Under the pieces are notes generated by a model. That model saw nothing but the letters and a program-made list of their open reading frames with translations. It did no database searches and was not told where the DNA came from. A program made the translations under genes and the position numbers. Source: Cryptomeria japonica (taxonomy: Eukaryota; Streptophyta; Pinopsida; Cupressales; Cupressaceae). Taken from it: a DNA stretch of 64,000 nt. Of this stretch, positions 34,716-47,224 are shown in pieces (position 1 is the first letter of the stretch; each line of letters begins with the position of its first letter). The DNA is taken from positions 369,589,667-369,653,666 of the forward strand of contig NC_081415.1 of NCBI RefSeq assembly GCF_030272615.1, given 5' to 3'.

Positions 34716-35713
34716 TGTTGGTGCCCAAAACCATAGATTGGGAAACCAAAGACCTACCTAATCCTTAGTTAATCCAATCAGCCTTGGCCAATAAACAGGA
34801 ATGGTCGAAGACCAAATTACTCTGCACTTTAGGCTCCACTAAACCCAGGTGGGTGTACCTTACACTCTCAAGCACAAAAGAGGTTTATTTTAAGTGAATT
34901 TAAACTATGGGAGTTAGCAATTGCAGGGATGGCAAAAGGTTTTCTTGAAATTATGATAACATAAGTGCTTTTTATTGAATGCCTTTAAAACTGATAAAAT
35001 AAGTGTGAATATAGTTATGTTATGTAAAACATTACTGTTAGGACTTTAAGACATTATGAAAAAGAGTAGTACTTATAGAAATTAGAAGATTTGTTTCTTT
35101 GATAAGGACCTAATGCATACAAACTTATTCAGCAAAGATTAATAATAGACCAGTGCCTTTATCTGACAATTAATAAATAGCTTTGTGGACAAGAATCACT
35201 ATCAACTCAAGAGATAATTACAAGATCATCACTACAAAGTTTCATTATGTGTTGCATGAACAATAAAAACCCAATTTTACATTCAATACAACATCATGTG
35301 ATGGCACATCACAACAAATCTAAAATATTTATCAAGAGGATATATGATTCCATCAAACAAAAAATTACACATAACGATCTAAAGATAAAAGTATGAAATC
35401 TTGTATATTAACTTCTGGAATAAGAATGTACACAAAAACTGCACTTACAAATACTCCAATACATTCAGTTTGCATAGAATAAAACTTCTCATTCCTATTA
35501 GACCTTTCTAAAACATAACACTTGCAGCCCAACCAGTGGCAAAAATTATCTGAAAGATGAAAAATTATCCCTTATGATACAAAAATGACTCACTACATAT
35601 ATGTGAGCCAAAGGATTCAAATAAAAGGACACACCCTTTCATCTTGTTAAACTAAACTTAACTAAAACCTAACACCTAACTGCTTAACTACTAGACACAA
35701 AATATAATAAAAA

Positions 35714-38700
35714 TTAGTTCTCACCATCTAATATTGTATCACACTTTTGTATTTGCTCCAAATACTTGTTGTCCTTGTGAATATTGGTGTTGAATACAGT
35801 ATCCCTGATAATGATCTCCATGGTAACCAATCTCTCCATCTGCTCACCTGTCTCCTTCATATCCAAAACATCTGCCTGGGCAACATTAAGGGATGCGTTA
35901 AGTACATTCTGGCATTCTGCAATCCAAATCCCTTTGTCCTTTAACTTCTCTGCATCATCCACAATATTTGGTACACCATACCTAACAATATCTTTACAAT
36001 TGATAAATTCCTGCTTAATGTCTACACCAAATACCTTATGCTTGTTCAACCTTCTCTGGATCTTCTCAACAATTTTTTCATCGGCACTCTTCTCTTTCAA
36101 CAACACCTTCAACCTCTTCAAAGTTCTTTCATGAGAAGCCATATTATACTGGGTCTTCTGACAATTTATCCAAAATTCTTTGAGGACTTCTAACAAATGC
36201 TCAAACCTATTTGTCAACAAAACACAAGCAACATCTACCTTGGCAATCCTGATTTGCCTTCTTAGCTTAATGTTTTCTTTCATTTGGTCTTCATATTTTT
36301 TATTCCATTGCACACCAGAATCAGTTATCTATAGTACTTCATGACCATGACTTCTCAATAGGTCTTCATATAAATTCTTATTATTTTGACCCTCTATTAA
36401 CACCCACTGCATTTGGGCGTTATTCAATTTTTTAATGTCAATCCCCAAGTCTGTGGTGATAATTGGATTAACTTCTCCCACTTTCAGCTTCATCATGTGC
36501 CCAAATGCCTTATCTATATCTATGTTCTTGGGCCTTTTATTTTGAGGGTATAGGGCCCAAAGCAACATTTCCTCTTCATTTGGATCATATCTCGATCCAA
36601 TAAAAATGTCATTAACACCCTGTATGTCTAACTTTACATCCTTTCTATCAGAATGCAACAAGCTGTCAAAAATGAAAGAAGCACTTAAGTCCCATCCTGG
36701 GAACAAAATGATGCCTGCCTCACTGAGAAGTTGTCTCCCTCTCTGTGGTGTCATTGTGGCCACTTCTGCATTAATGTCTTTTTTCAATTTTTTAAGCATC
36801 TCTACTTCATTTTCTGGGGTAACATTTGGGATGCTTTCCCTCAACTTTTCCCCTTTGTAATGGTACAAGAATGACTTAAACTCTTTGGACTATACAATAA
36901 ATTCATCTGGAACAAAAGATGCATGCTCTTCCATTCTCACATCTATGTTGGCATTTATTCTCACCATGGATTGCTTCTGGCTCTCTGCTACTTCTTCTAA
37001 TTCAGGTGCACGGAGGGTTGATACAGCTATATTCTCATCAGACCTACTCTCAAAATCTCCTTCTTCTTTTAGTTCCTGAAGCCTTTGCTTCCGCTCTTCC
37101 AATTTTTGGTTCAATTCTTCTAAAAGAGCAGCAGTCTCATCCCATTTATTATTTCTAAATAAATCTTCAGCCTCCATGGGTATATGCAAATATTCTCCCA
37201 GGTTCTGGCTCTTCCTGCAGTGGTGGATATATCCCTCTAGATCATAATTTTTTCGAGCCTAGTGTCCATATAAATTGTACTCCTCTACCAACTTCTTTTT
37301 TATCATCTCCTAAGCCTTGGTAGATACAATATGGTGAAGTCTTTAAAATGCAAAGTGCCAGGCATAAATACCTGCTTGTGTGTGATGGACTTGAAAAACA
37401 CTGAGAGGGGGGGGGGTGAATCAGTGACACCAAATGAAACACTACTTCAAACACTAACCGGTAGATGAACTTAATCAAGCATTTAAACAAAATACATGCT
37501 ATCCAAAATGATATAAAAACATCCACAAAAAGTAAAATATCCACCATAACACAAGTGTTTATACGTGGAAAACCCAAATAGGTAAAAACCACGGTGAGAT
37601 GGAACTCTAAAGTTAACTATCTGTAGTAATAGATAACTGACCGGTTAAGGTCTTACAAAGTTCTTTGCTAGGAGCAAATCTTGTTAGAGATCCCAAGCTT
37701 GATTAGAAGCTTATACCCTATTAAGAGTACTACCCACTTAGGAGTAACCTCACTAGAGAATTTGAGAATCCAAACTAATGGATCACCTTGTTAGAGGACT
37801 TGTACAATGAATCTTGTTAGAGCTTACCCAGTTAGGGGATTTGATTTTGTTGTAATTATTAGAGAACAACAAGAATGGTTTGATTTGTTCTAAGTAGCAC
37901 AATATTTGCTTGATCAAATTATTGTAAGTACATTCAACATTGCTCTTCATCTTAACACTTCTCGCTCTTCAACAAAATCTTTCACTCTTTATGTATATTA
38001 GTATTCACATAATCCCCTGTCTATCACTATCAATTTCAAATTATTTGCTAAGATGTCTTAATATAGACATTCAAATCTTATGTCGGCCTAAGGAAATCAA
38101 AACACAATTTCCTAGGTGCAGTGTATCTAGACAAGTAGTCATAACTCATCACAAAAATGACTGCCAAGAAAATGGTGCTGGTAACTCATCACAAAAATAG
38201 ATACCAGTTAGAACAGTCAATACCGGTTGGAACAAAACATGTGATCTATTGTCATGGAATCTTCTGCTTGATCTCCATCTTCATAGTCATCTTCATTTTG
38301 ATGCCGACTTAGTGTAGCCATATCTCTTAAGCACATACCGGTTGACACAGACTACCAGTTAGAGATAAACCTTTAAACGTACCGGTTGACAGTGTAAACC
38401 AATTGAAACACCGTTAGTCAATATAATCATGTGTGTGTGAGAATGTTTCATCAATGACATCAAGTGATTAATATATTACAATTATCATCAAGCCAACAGT
38501 GTGCGCCACCCAAATGTTTTGCATTTGACATACTAAGTTTCCTAACAAACTCTAAATAGTCAATCCTATTAGGAACTAATGTAGGCAACATATATGGAAC
38601 ACCCTCAAAAACATAAACCTTGAAAAAAGTGAAATTCTGACATATAAACCAGTCACCCCAATTGTGGTTGACCCTAGTCTCTCCAAAAGCATGGAGTCTC

Positions 38701-39755
38701 AAGAATCTCTTGATATTGGGTGAGATAGACCCATCACATTCCACTCCAAACAATCTGTATAGAGGCTTAACAAAATATTCTTCAAACAACATATAATGTG
38801 ACTTGTCAAACCTTGAATCCCATAGGGATACCCATAATTGAACCAGTTGGTCTTGTCCATCTTTGTTCCTGGGAGTCACCCTTAATTATTTTGGCCACAA
38901 ACCTTTCATATGCCCATGAAAAAAAACCATATGCATTAGCAATGAGTAAAATTTGAAAGTATGGTTAGGCTCTATTTGCAAACTCAAGAATCCTTCTTGC
39001 AGCTTCTCTGCCAAGTAAGTTGCATAATCAAATGGCCTTGGCTCATGCATTTGAATGTCTACAACCAAAACCAATGGGCCTAGCCTTGTAACATTAGGAA
39101 CTTCTTCCACTCAGACCTGGCTGCATGCCCAATATGTGTACTGCAAATATTGCCTGAACATAGTAATTTCAAAAGGAGGACCATCCTGCTCCATGAGTTG
39201 TCCCTTCTCCTTTTTGTGAATTGCTAACTTCCACACAATGTGAGTAGTGTCCATTTGGGTATACTCCCCTTCTAGGTCTGTAAAACATTAGGGGCATGTA
39301 GGGCTCATAAGAAACACCCAAAACCTCCTGAATAGATCTGACAGATATCCGTATGAATGAATCCCCATTGGGCAATCAAATGCATCTTTTATCTTTGTTG
39401 TACTTCTTGGTAAAACATTTGGGACCACCAGTCTGCACAAATTTGTTGTCCAAGGGTTCGACAATAGCATCTCTTTGTTCTTTCTCAGGTAGTGATATAG
39501 AAACAATTCATGGCCCCTTATGGTTGTCCAGATATCTCCAACCCCATTGTACTTATCTTCCAATTGATCCTTGGGCAGCAAATAGGTTCTAGACCTCCTC
39601 GGCTTAGCACCAGATGACTCCATTTGGTCAATCATGTCCTGGTTCAACTTTTGCTTTTGCACACCCTCCACAAACTTTGTCTTTTTTGATTTAGTAGACT
39701 GTGTATCGGAAATATCTATGACCTTTGTTTTCCCTTGTGAACCAGAAGCCTCCAT
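35714..39755 (-). pseudogene. LTR-encoded unknown protein, copy in the 3' LTR
   Basis: This is the counterpart of the ORF at 50849-53794. It runs from ATG 39755 (MEASGSQGKTKVIDISD) to TAA at 35714-35716. It is split by solo LTR B and by frameshifts near 39300-39480 and just left of the solo LTR, where two extra bases lie near 37330. Long open pieces survive: 39288-39755, 38460-38879, 36890-37189 (Glu-rich coiled coil, ALLEELNQKLEERKQRLQ), 36329-36868 (GRQLLSEAGIILFPGWDLS, FIGSRYDPNEEEMLLWALY) and 35714-36313 (helical, KNVVEK-like repeats, QMERLVTMEII). I recognise no known family. It is in sense with the element. Confidence 0.8.
37383..38498 (-). mobile_element. Solo LTR B (1116 bp, TSD GTGTG)
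   Basis: In minus sense it starts TGTTGGCTTGATGATAA and ends CAAGTCCATCA. GTGTG flanks it (37378-37382, 38499-38503). The empty site is seen intact in the other LTR near 52515. Same family as solo LTR A; it carries the G run (37407-37417) near its 3' end. Confidence 0.95.
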
Positions 39756-41231
39756 GATTAAATGGTTGAATTCTCAAATTACCCGTGCTTCTTGTCTGCA
39801 ACTTCAATGTTGACGACTAAAGAAAATGTGAATAATTATGGCATGAAAACTCTTTCTTTATGCTGGATATGCAACAGCTAGAGTCTGTAACGATCAAAAA
39901 CTCATCATATTTGCTTCATGCGGATCCAATCCACCTGATTGTGAGCATTAAATAATGGCTGTCATATCAGACATTCTAATGGCTAATCAACATAACCATA
40001 CTCAATAATTCAATTACTTGGCGCCACTCAAATTTTGTGTTCCTTCAATTAACTTTTTGTCTTGTCTATTGGCATAGGTCACTCCGGCTAGTCGATAAGA
40101 TCTCACCCCGACCATTTCCTTTTTTTCCTCAAGGCTTGACTTATCCCGATGGATCCTCCTTTCCTTTGTATTAGTCAAATTTACTTTATGTTAATTCGGG
40201 GTATGTCTCTCTAATGAAACCTCCTTCTGTTGATCCCTCCAGTCACTCTATCGGACTTCAGAATAAGTCACTTAATACTTCATTTAATGGTCCCATGACA
40301 TCTAACCTTCTTTTTGATCGATGTAAATTTTACCGATTGCTTCATCGAGCATCGGCGTAGCATATTTTCCTTGCTTTCGATAGTTATAGTCTCTCCAATA
40401 GATCTGCCCTCTATGGAATTCTACCCATCATGCATTAGCACAACTCTAAAAATGTTTCTCCGGTAACGTAAGCTATCCCGATGAGTTTTCTTGCACCTTA
40501 CTCTCCTTATCGAGTTGCTTCGATCTATTAGTGTAGGTTTTCCCGACGTAGCCACTTTGACTATAATGAGCTCATCTTCCTTATTGAGCCTCGAGATAAC
40601 TCAAAATGCATCTCCTCAATGTTGCATGTTATCCGGATGAGTCTTGCTCCCTTTCTTGCCTAGTATCGCTTTATTGGAGTCTTCGATAGAGTCGCCTTCT
40701 CCACTTAGTGCATCAGGTATCAGGATAACATAAATTAGGACCTCCTAATAACCCACTGTTATCGTTATGAATACATCACCCCATCAGTTATTGGCAAGAG
40801 ATATACTGATAACCCCATCGAGTATCAAGATAACATTTTTTCCTCATTGCCGATAGTGTATGCTACTCCAATGACTCTGACTTCTTATCATATCATTGCC
40901 GTAACTCTCCCCAATGGATTACCACTAAGTTGCACTTCTTCATACCACTCACACCTTTTAGGAAACACCATCAACATGAGTTACTCTGATCAACACACTT
41001 CATTCTCCTTGGGACATCTCATCGAGGTGACTTATGCCAATAAGCAAAATTTTGCATTTTTTGCAAAAGAAGCCCTTCTCCATGGATGCAACTTTTAATA
41101 ACCATATTGAAAGGTTTCTCCCACACCATTGACATCTCTGAACATCTTCACAACCCTGCTCTATGCTGATCTTCCAAAAGTGCTTCTGCAATGAAACTAA
41201 TTGTGAAGAGGAGGATTGCCAGAATGCCATC
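39756..41231 (-). promoter_or_regulatory. U3-side segment of the giant 3' LTR
   Basis: Lies upstream, in sense, of the LTR ORF. It carries repeated, diverged ATCGG...CCGAT dyads from about 40070 to 41050, matching the array at 53990-55110. No gene is seen. Confidence 0.6.
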
Positions 41232-42758
41232 TGTAGACACCTAAAAATGGTCAACGCTTGCGGAGTCATACTTTAACATTTGCGCATTGCCTCATTTTAG
41301 AGTTTTTGCGTCGCATTAACATTTCTCCTATGTCATGCACTTGGTCTTTATCATTTGCGAGCATCGAGTCCTTCTTCTATATTCTTCATTCATCTTACTC
41401 TCGAATTTGGTCTTGTCGACAACAATCTTCAATCATGATTTTGGTCGATCTTATCCTATCGCATCAATGTGTGTGCTCATTTGTCATCATTTTGGACATC
41501 ATCAATCCTATTTAGGGTTTTGTCCTCTTATCAATCTTGTCATCTAGCGATCGATTTATCATCAATCCTTATCATTTTCAATCTTGTCGTTTAACGATTG
41601 ATTTGTCATCGGTCGTTGTTATGTTCGATCTTGTCATTTTGCGATCAATTTGTCATTGATCGTGGTCATTTTCAATCCTGTCGTCTTACAATCTATTTTA
41701 TCATCGATCCTTGTCCTCTTGTCAATTTTGTCATTTTGTGATCGATTTGTCATTGATCGTTGTCTATTTCAATTATGTCAATTTGGATCAATTAGTCATT
41801 GTTCCTCATCAATTGGTGCATTTATCAATTAAATCATTTATCACATTGGTCCTTTGTTAATCGGAATCATGATCGAGTAAATTATCTTTCATCAAGGCCT
41901 AATTCATCTTCTAGGGTTTTATGATTTAATCATTTAACCTTGTTTGTCATTTCCTCCTTTAGGATTAATAAATTATTTATTTATCCTAAGTCTTCTTGTC
42001 ACAATTAAATGTTCATTTAATTGGCTAATTATTCCTCTTTGTGAACTAATTAATAAATGACAAATTATTAATTAATTTACCTAATTTCCTAATTTTCATC
42101 AATTTTCTATTTTTCTATTTTTCTATTTTTCTATTTTTCTAATTCCTAATTTCAATTCTCTCCTATTTTTCTCCTAAATTCATGGAAATGACTTAGAAAT
42201 TTGTCATAAATTGTCATAAATCCTTACATAGAAATTTGTCATAAATTGTCATAAATCTTTGCATAGCAATTTTCATAAAATCCTTGCATAGCAATTTGTC
42301 ATATACATGTCATAATTTTTCTATTCTTGATTTGAATTTCCATTCGAATCACTATCATGCTAATTTGATTCATTTCTCCAATTTCTCTATAAATTGGATG
42401 AATTTCTTCAATCAAAATCCCTTGATTCTTGACCCCTAATTAGATTATCAAATTTCTAATCAATCACGCTTCGAGTACTTTTGAGCAATTTTCTTACCTA
42501 CTTGCTTTCAATCATGTATGTGCACTTTTAGGTGAGATCCACAACCAAACTATTTGAAGAGGAAAGAAGAACAATGGAGCCGCATGAAGGAAGCATTCAG
42601 ATCTGCATATGGTTTGCATAGTATTTACTTTTGAATGTTTTATCTTTATGTCTTTATTGGATGTAATTAGGATAGATCATTGCAATGAGATTTTGTGATT
42701 GAGCTAATGATTAGTATGTTTATATTGCTTGTGATGATTTCCTATTTCCTAACGTACA
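41232..42758 (+). mobile_element. Solo LTR C (1527 bp, TSD CCATC)
   Basis: TGTAGACACC...TAACGTACA flanked by CCATC (41227-41231, 42759-42763). The empty site is seen at about 55270 in the other LTR. It contains a 47 bp tandem array (41532-41815), TTTTTCTA repeats (about 42100-42140) and ATTTGTCATAAATTGTC repeats (about 42200-42300). It has no internal region. The orientation is by the usual gypsy-style TGTAGACACC start and is tentative. Confidence 0.92.
41532..41815 (+). repeat. 47 bp tandem repeat inside solo LTR C
   Basis: Units begin CAATCTTGTC or a close variant at 41532, 41579, 41626, 41673 and 41723, with a degraded sixth. Each unit contains CGATYRATTTGTCAT. Confidence 0.85.
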
Positions 42759-42929
42759 CCATCATACTTAACATTTCCCTTGAATATGCCCAAGTGATGT
42801 TTTTTCATGAAGACACTGCAACATATCACTTGCATATACAATCCAACAATAAATGCTCTTATGATAAAACTATATGCAAAAAGAATCCATATATAGCACA
42901 AAAATATTTTATAAAAATATGTGCTAACA

Positions 42930-43140
42930 GTGGCTCTTTCTGGCGATGTATGTTCTATTTAAGGACATAGCAAGATCTCAGCTATCTCTGGAAAGCAGAT
43001 GCAAAAATATAAAATTGAAAACACATAATAGAAAATAAAAAGAAAACTATATTACTAAAATACAAGAAGTACTCCCTGATTATCAAGAGAAGAAATGTTT
43101 GAGGTATTGAGCATGGACTAGAAATTCCAACACTTCGCCA
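42930..43140 (-). promoter_or_regulatory. Giant gypsy 3' UTR and probable polypurine tract
   Basis: In sense CCAGAAAGAGCCAC directly precedes the 3' LTR start; AGAAAGAG is a short, weak candidate tract. Nothing else is recognised. Confidence 0.45.
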
Positions 43141-44325
43141 TCAGTATCCTAGCCAAAGCGCATCAAATTTTCCATGTTTTCCTTTATCTTGGTCCCTAAC
43201 ATTCCATTTAATTACCCATTCTCTTTCTTCAAATGTTCTATCACAAGCCTTTTTATCATATAAAGCCTTAACCATCTGTTGCCTCTGAATGTTTCTTTCC
43301 TGAGCCTCTTTTCTATACTCATCCAACTTAGCCAATGCCATCAACTTGTCCCCCATGAAGTTTACTTCCTCTGAACACTCCTCTGTAACAAATTTATAAA
43401 CTAGAAGCAAATTATTCTAGGGTAATCTTGCTTCTTTTCCATACACAAGCTCATATGGAGCAAATCCTGTGGACTTCTTGATTATCACTCTATCAACCCA
43501 TACTGCTAAGATCAATTTTGAATCCCAAGCTCTTTTATTATCACCCAACATCCCTTTAATAATCTTTGACAAGTTCTTATTGCTTGATTCTGCTTGTCCA
43601 TTTCCTTGGGGATGGTAAGGTGATGAATAGGACAAAGTGATGCCATAATTTTCATAGAAATCAGAGAACTCCTTGGATCTGAAACACATCCCATTTTCCA
43701 CCATAATCTTTCGAGGTACTCCAAATCTGATCAGAATGTTTTCCAAGAGAAACTTTGTCACCACTTTTCTTGTATCTTGTCTTGTGGGAATGGCTTCAAC
43801 CCACTTAGTAAAATAATCAGTAGCCACCAAAATCCATTTATGCCCACCACAAGATTGGTTTTCTATTTCCCCTATGAAGTCAATACCCCACATCTAGAAT
43901 GGTTCTTCTGTATGCATGGGTCTGAGAGGAATAGGTCCATTATATTTAAGCTTCCCTGAAATTTTTTGACATGCTTCATATTTTTTGATATAAGTATGAC
44001 AATCCTTGAAAACTTGGGGCCAATAATAATCGGAATTAAGAATTTAATGATGAGTGGTTTTGGCTAAGAAATGGCCTCCACATACACCTTCATGTAAGTC
44101 TTTTAAAACAATGGATGCTTGATACTCATCTAGACACAATAAGAGAATACCATCTCTATTTTTCCAATATAAATCTCCATTAAGTAATACATGCCTAGAT
44201 GTTTGAAGCTTTAAAGTTTTTTTTTGACTATCATTTAAGCTATGGGGACACTTCATGTATTTCAAGTAATAAACAATATTTATATACCAAGGACACCTCT
44301 CAATGCTCATTTGTGCATCTTCCAA
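43141..44325 (-). pseudogene. Giant gypsy integrase
   Basis: The N-terminal zinc-binding region spans about 43900-44325 (LHEGVCGGHFLAKTTHH then YWPQVF and CQK), broken by frame changes. The open core (43417-43893) shows WGIDFIGEIE (first Asp), DYFTKWVEAIP, MVENGMCFRS (second Asp replaced by Glu), YHPQGNGQAESSNK (catalytic Glu) and FAPYELVYGKEARLP. A stop separates the C-terminal part (43141-43410), which lacks a chromodomain. It is last in pol, as expected for gypsy elements. Confidence 0.92.
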
Positions 44326-45580
44326 CTCTATTTGATTTACCTGTGCTGCTTCAAGATTGGATTATGCCATCAATTTTGCTAAACCCTGACCCCTCACCAA
44401 CTTTGTGATCTATATGTCAATATTGAATTCTTGGATCTGGTTTATCCATCTGCATCTCCTTCTAGTAGTCTCTTATTGTCTGAAGATGTCTTTAACAACA
44501 ACATGTGGTACATATGTAATAGCAGTGGCACCAACCAGGTAGGGTCTGAAAGCTTTTACGACTTTCATGAGAGTATAAGCCTATTTTTCATTTAAATCAT
44601 AGTTCAACTCAGATGCTTGCAATGTTTTGCTAAAGAATTCCACTAGTTGTTCATGGGCCTCATCATTCTTTTGTAACATGACAACAACAATAGTATGGAA
44701 TGAAGAAAATGAAAACACTTGGAAAGGCTTGGAGAAATTAGGGGACTTTAATACAGGGGCTTCCTTGATGGCTCTTTTGATGTTTACAAAAGCTTCAAGG
44801 GATTCATTAGTCCACTTTATTTCAGCACCCTTTTTGAGCATTTTAGCAATAGGTTTTATAATTTCAGAGAAGTTTGATACAAATCTTCTTACAAAGTTAA
44901 TTTGACCAAAAAAAGATTGAATTGCTTTAACTATTTTAGGGATTTGAATCTTATCAATAACAACAATCCTTTCTGGATCGATTCTCACACCATCTTTTAA
45001 AACAATATGACCTAACAATTTTCCTTCACTAACTCCAAAATGACACTTTTTGGGATTTAAAGATATGCCATATTCTAATGCTCTAATAAATATTTTTTCT
45101 AGGTCATTGCAATGATCTTCTACTTTTTTAGAATAAACAGTCATATCATCCTAGTAAACTACCAAGATATAATCAATCAGCCCCTCAAAGGTTACATCCA
45201 TAGCCCTCTGGAATGTAGCTCCTACATTTGTCAGTCCAAAAGGCATCCTAGCATAGACATAGGTGCCCCAAGGTGTGGTGAAAATAGTTTTGAAATTTTT
45301 TGCTTCCCTTAACTTTGACTTGATTATAGCCTGAGAAGCCATCCATCATAGATAGCAATTCATTTCCAGTGACTTTCTGCAAAAGAGCCTCCATGTTAGG
45401 TAAAGCATAATTATCTCTTAAAGATGAAACATTTAAATTCCTAAGTTCCACACATAGTCTGATATCACCATTCTTTTTTCTAACTAGGACCAAATTGGAC
45501 ACCCATGTCGAGTGCCTTATGGGCTCCATAATACTAGCATTTCTCATTTTCATCAGCTCTTCTTTCATCTTGGGAGCCAA
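44326..45580 (-). pseudogene. Giant gypsy reverse transcriptase and adjoining RNase H
   Basis: The RT fingers and palm (45248-45580) contain STWVSNLVLVRKKNGDIRL, LRDNYALPNMEALLQK and MDGFSGYNQVKV. A frame change leads to TTPWGTYVYARMPFGLTN, and the catalytic box reads VVY-stop-DDMTVYSK. The thumb and tether (44581-45144) include LNPKKCHFGVSEGKLLGH and FFGQINFVRRF. The ordinary gypsy RNase H follows (LVEFFSKTLQASELNYDLNEK) and runs in damaged form to about 44330. It is downstream of the protease-RNase H ORF. Confidence 0.9.
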
Positions 45581-45646
45581 AGTAGGGTTTATTGGCCTTT
45601 GATTCTATTTGAAAGGCTTTGCATCGGGCTTCAAGGGTATCTCATG

Positions 45647-45925
45647 CTAGAACAAGTCTTCCCTGTATGCTTTAAGGTCATCATATGACCAAGCAAAAAC
45701 ATGCCTGTACTTCCTTAGCAAATTAATAAATATTGTTCTAATTTTCGGTGTGATCTTTTTTCCAATATATACTTCTCTTGGATTTCTTTCACTTCCCAAG
45801 TTTATTTTTTCAACATCCTCACATCCTCCTAAATTAGGTTTGAAACTTGCTATATCTTTATCATCAAACATTTTCTCAAGCTCTATCAATCTTTTTAGGA
45901 GTTTAATTGTTTTTAGCTGCAACAC
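45647..45925 (-). pseudogene. Giant gypsy linker between RNase H (archaeal-type) and RT
   Basis: The 92-codon frame contains the segment typical just before gypsy RT (RKYRHVFAWSYDDLKAYREDLF), with VYIGKKITPKIRTIFINL upstream. It is in the same frame as the ORF at 45989-47221 and the RT at 45580, so the polyprotein was once continuous across it. Confidence 0.8.
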
Positions 45926-45988
45926 CTCTTTCCCAAGTACAGTCCCCTTGCCATCCTTGTCCTCTACAAGTCCATTCCAATGAGTCCG

Positions 45989-47221
45989 CTAGTGCTCATG
46001 TTGATTCTCACAAAACAAAAACTTTAGCGAATCCCTGTCATCATCAAATACTTGCCAACTCTTTATATTGTCTGAGAGTGATGGTCTGGTCTTGATTTCT
46101 ACTTGGATAATATCATCAAAAGGGATATCATTATGTTTAATCACTAGGTTAGCCATGAAGTCTACCAAAATGTTATTGGACCTTTCAATCCGATTTATGG
46201 AGAAAGCATCAAAGAGTTCAGTGTAATCCCAAACCTCATTCGTGTAGCTTCTTAATTTTGCATTTTTTGTAGCAAATTTTCCTCTAATTTGTGAAACAAC
46301 TAATTCTGAATCACCATAAATTGTTAGTAACTTAATGCCATGTTTATTTGCTATTTTAAGTCCTAATAAAATGGCCTCATATTGAACAATATTATTAATA
46401 CACTCAAAAGCTAACAAGAAAGAGTATTTAAAACATTTTCCATTAGGTGAAATAAGTACAACTCCTGCTCGATTTCCATCCTTACTACATGCACCATCAA
46501 AATACAATTTCGAAATTAAATTTTCATTTTGTTTAACTATTTCTATAATTTTATCAACTTTTAAAGGTTTAGAAATACTTACCTGAAAGTTGTCCATATC
46601 TGAGTGGCAAAAACAAGTCACTTCATCAGGATCAACTTCTTCTATGAGGTAAGGAGATCTTGGTTCTCTGTTTATCCTCACCTCTGTCCCTTTCACTAGA
46701 ATAGTGGCATATGACAAGTCAAGCTGGATATGTCCACCCACCAAGTTACACCACTGTCTGGACAACAACATCCCATAATTCGCAAGCACTTGTACAACTA
46801 TGATATATGTCTTGTATGTAGTGTTTGGGCAGGCTGGGAATATGAACTCAACGTCCTTCATAATTCCTACCATAAGAACTGACCTATTGTCCATGGCATA
46901 GCACTTACCATAAGGTGTATCAACATGCATTCCTAATTCTTCCATGACGTCCTTTGGCATGATATTTACTTCTGCTCCTGAATCTATCATGCAATTTTTT
47001 AGCATTTTTGTGTTTATCAACAATGTTAGATAGAAAGGATCTAATTGTGTGAGATTTTTGGTAATAGATATGCCAAGATACACCACATGAGGATCTTCTT
47101 TTGATTTAGGATCTTCCCTACTTACTTCTCCAACATTAGATATAATTTTCAACGTCTCATTCTTGTAATCTAGGAATTTCATTACATCTAGCAGAGGCAT
47201 AGATATCTTTACTTGAGACAA
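45989..47221 (-). CDS. Protease fused to archaeal-type RNase H (giant gypsy)
   Basis: A 410-residue open frame without stops. Residues about 60-165 are a retropepsin: NCMIDSGAEVNIMP with catalytic D80-S81-G82, then LLSRQWCNLVGGHIQLDL near 152. Residues about 236-365 are an RVT_3/archaeal-type RNase H with all four acidic residues: KLYFDGACSKDGNRAG (D242), NNIVQYEAILLGLK (E282), IYGDSELVVSQIRG (D304) and ILVDFMANLV (D354). Its N-terminus is reached from gag through one in-frame TAG (47225). In Tat elements as I know them, the second RNase H lies behind RT and RNase H; here it precedes RT. The start may be internal to a former gag-pol frame. The ORF is intact, but its neighbours are broken. Confidence 0.85.
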   Translation of the reverse strand: MSQVKISMPLLDVMKFLDYKNETLKIISNVGEVSREDPKSKEDPHVVYLGISITKNLTQLDPFYLTLLINTKMLKNCMIDSGAEVNIMPKDVMEELGMHVDTPYGKCYAMDNRSVLMVGIMKDVEFIFPACPNTTYKTYIIVVQVLANYGMLLSRQWCNLVGGHIQLDLSYATILVKGTEVRINREPRSPYLIEEVDPDEVTCFCHSDMDNFQVSISKPLKVDKIIEIVKQNENLISKLYFDGACSKDGNRAGVVLISPNGKCFKYSFLLAFECINNIVQYEAILLGLKIANKHGIKLLTIYGDSELVVSQIRGKFATKNAKLRSYTNEVWDYTELFDAFSINRIERSNNILVDFMANLVIKHNDIPFDDIIQVEIKTRPSLSDNIKSWQVFDDDRDSLKFLFCENQHEH

Positions 47222-47224
47222 TGC

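Larger units (their letters stand above)
34716..42929 (-). repeat. 3' LTR of the giant gypsy element (with two solo LTRs inside)
   Basis: Collinear with 49850-55444 apart from solo LTR B (37383-38498) and solo LTR C (41232-42758). In sense it starts TGTTAGCACATA at 42929 and ends GGGCACCAACA at 34716. Non-ORF parts: 34716-35713 (U5 side), 39756-41231 and 42764-42929 (U3 side). Confidence 0.95.

Noticed and set aside
38499-38503. End of solo LTR B as part of the LTR protein
   Set aside because: The open frame 38460-38879 runs a few codons into the solo LTR by chance; the undisturbed copy shows the true continuation.
41532-41815. CRISPR-like regular repeat
   Set aside because: Units are head-to-tail without spacers and lie in a plant LTR.
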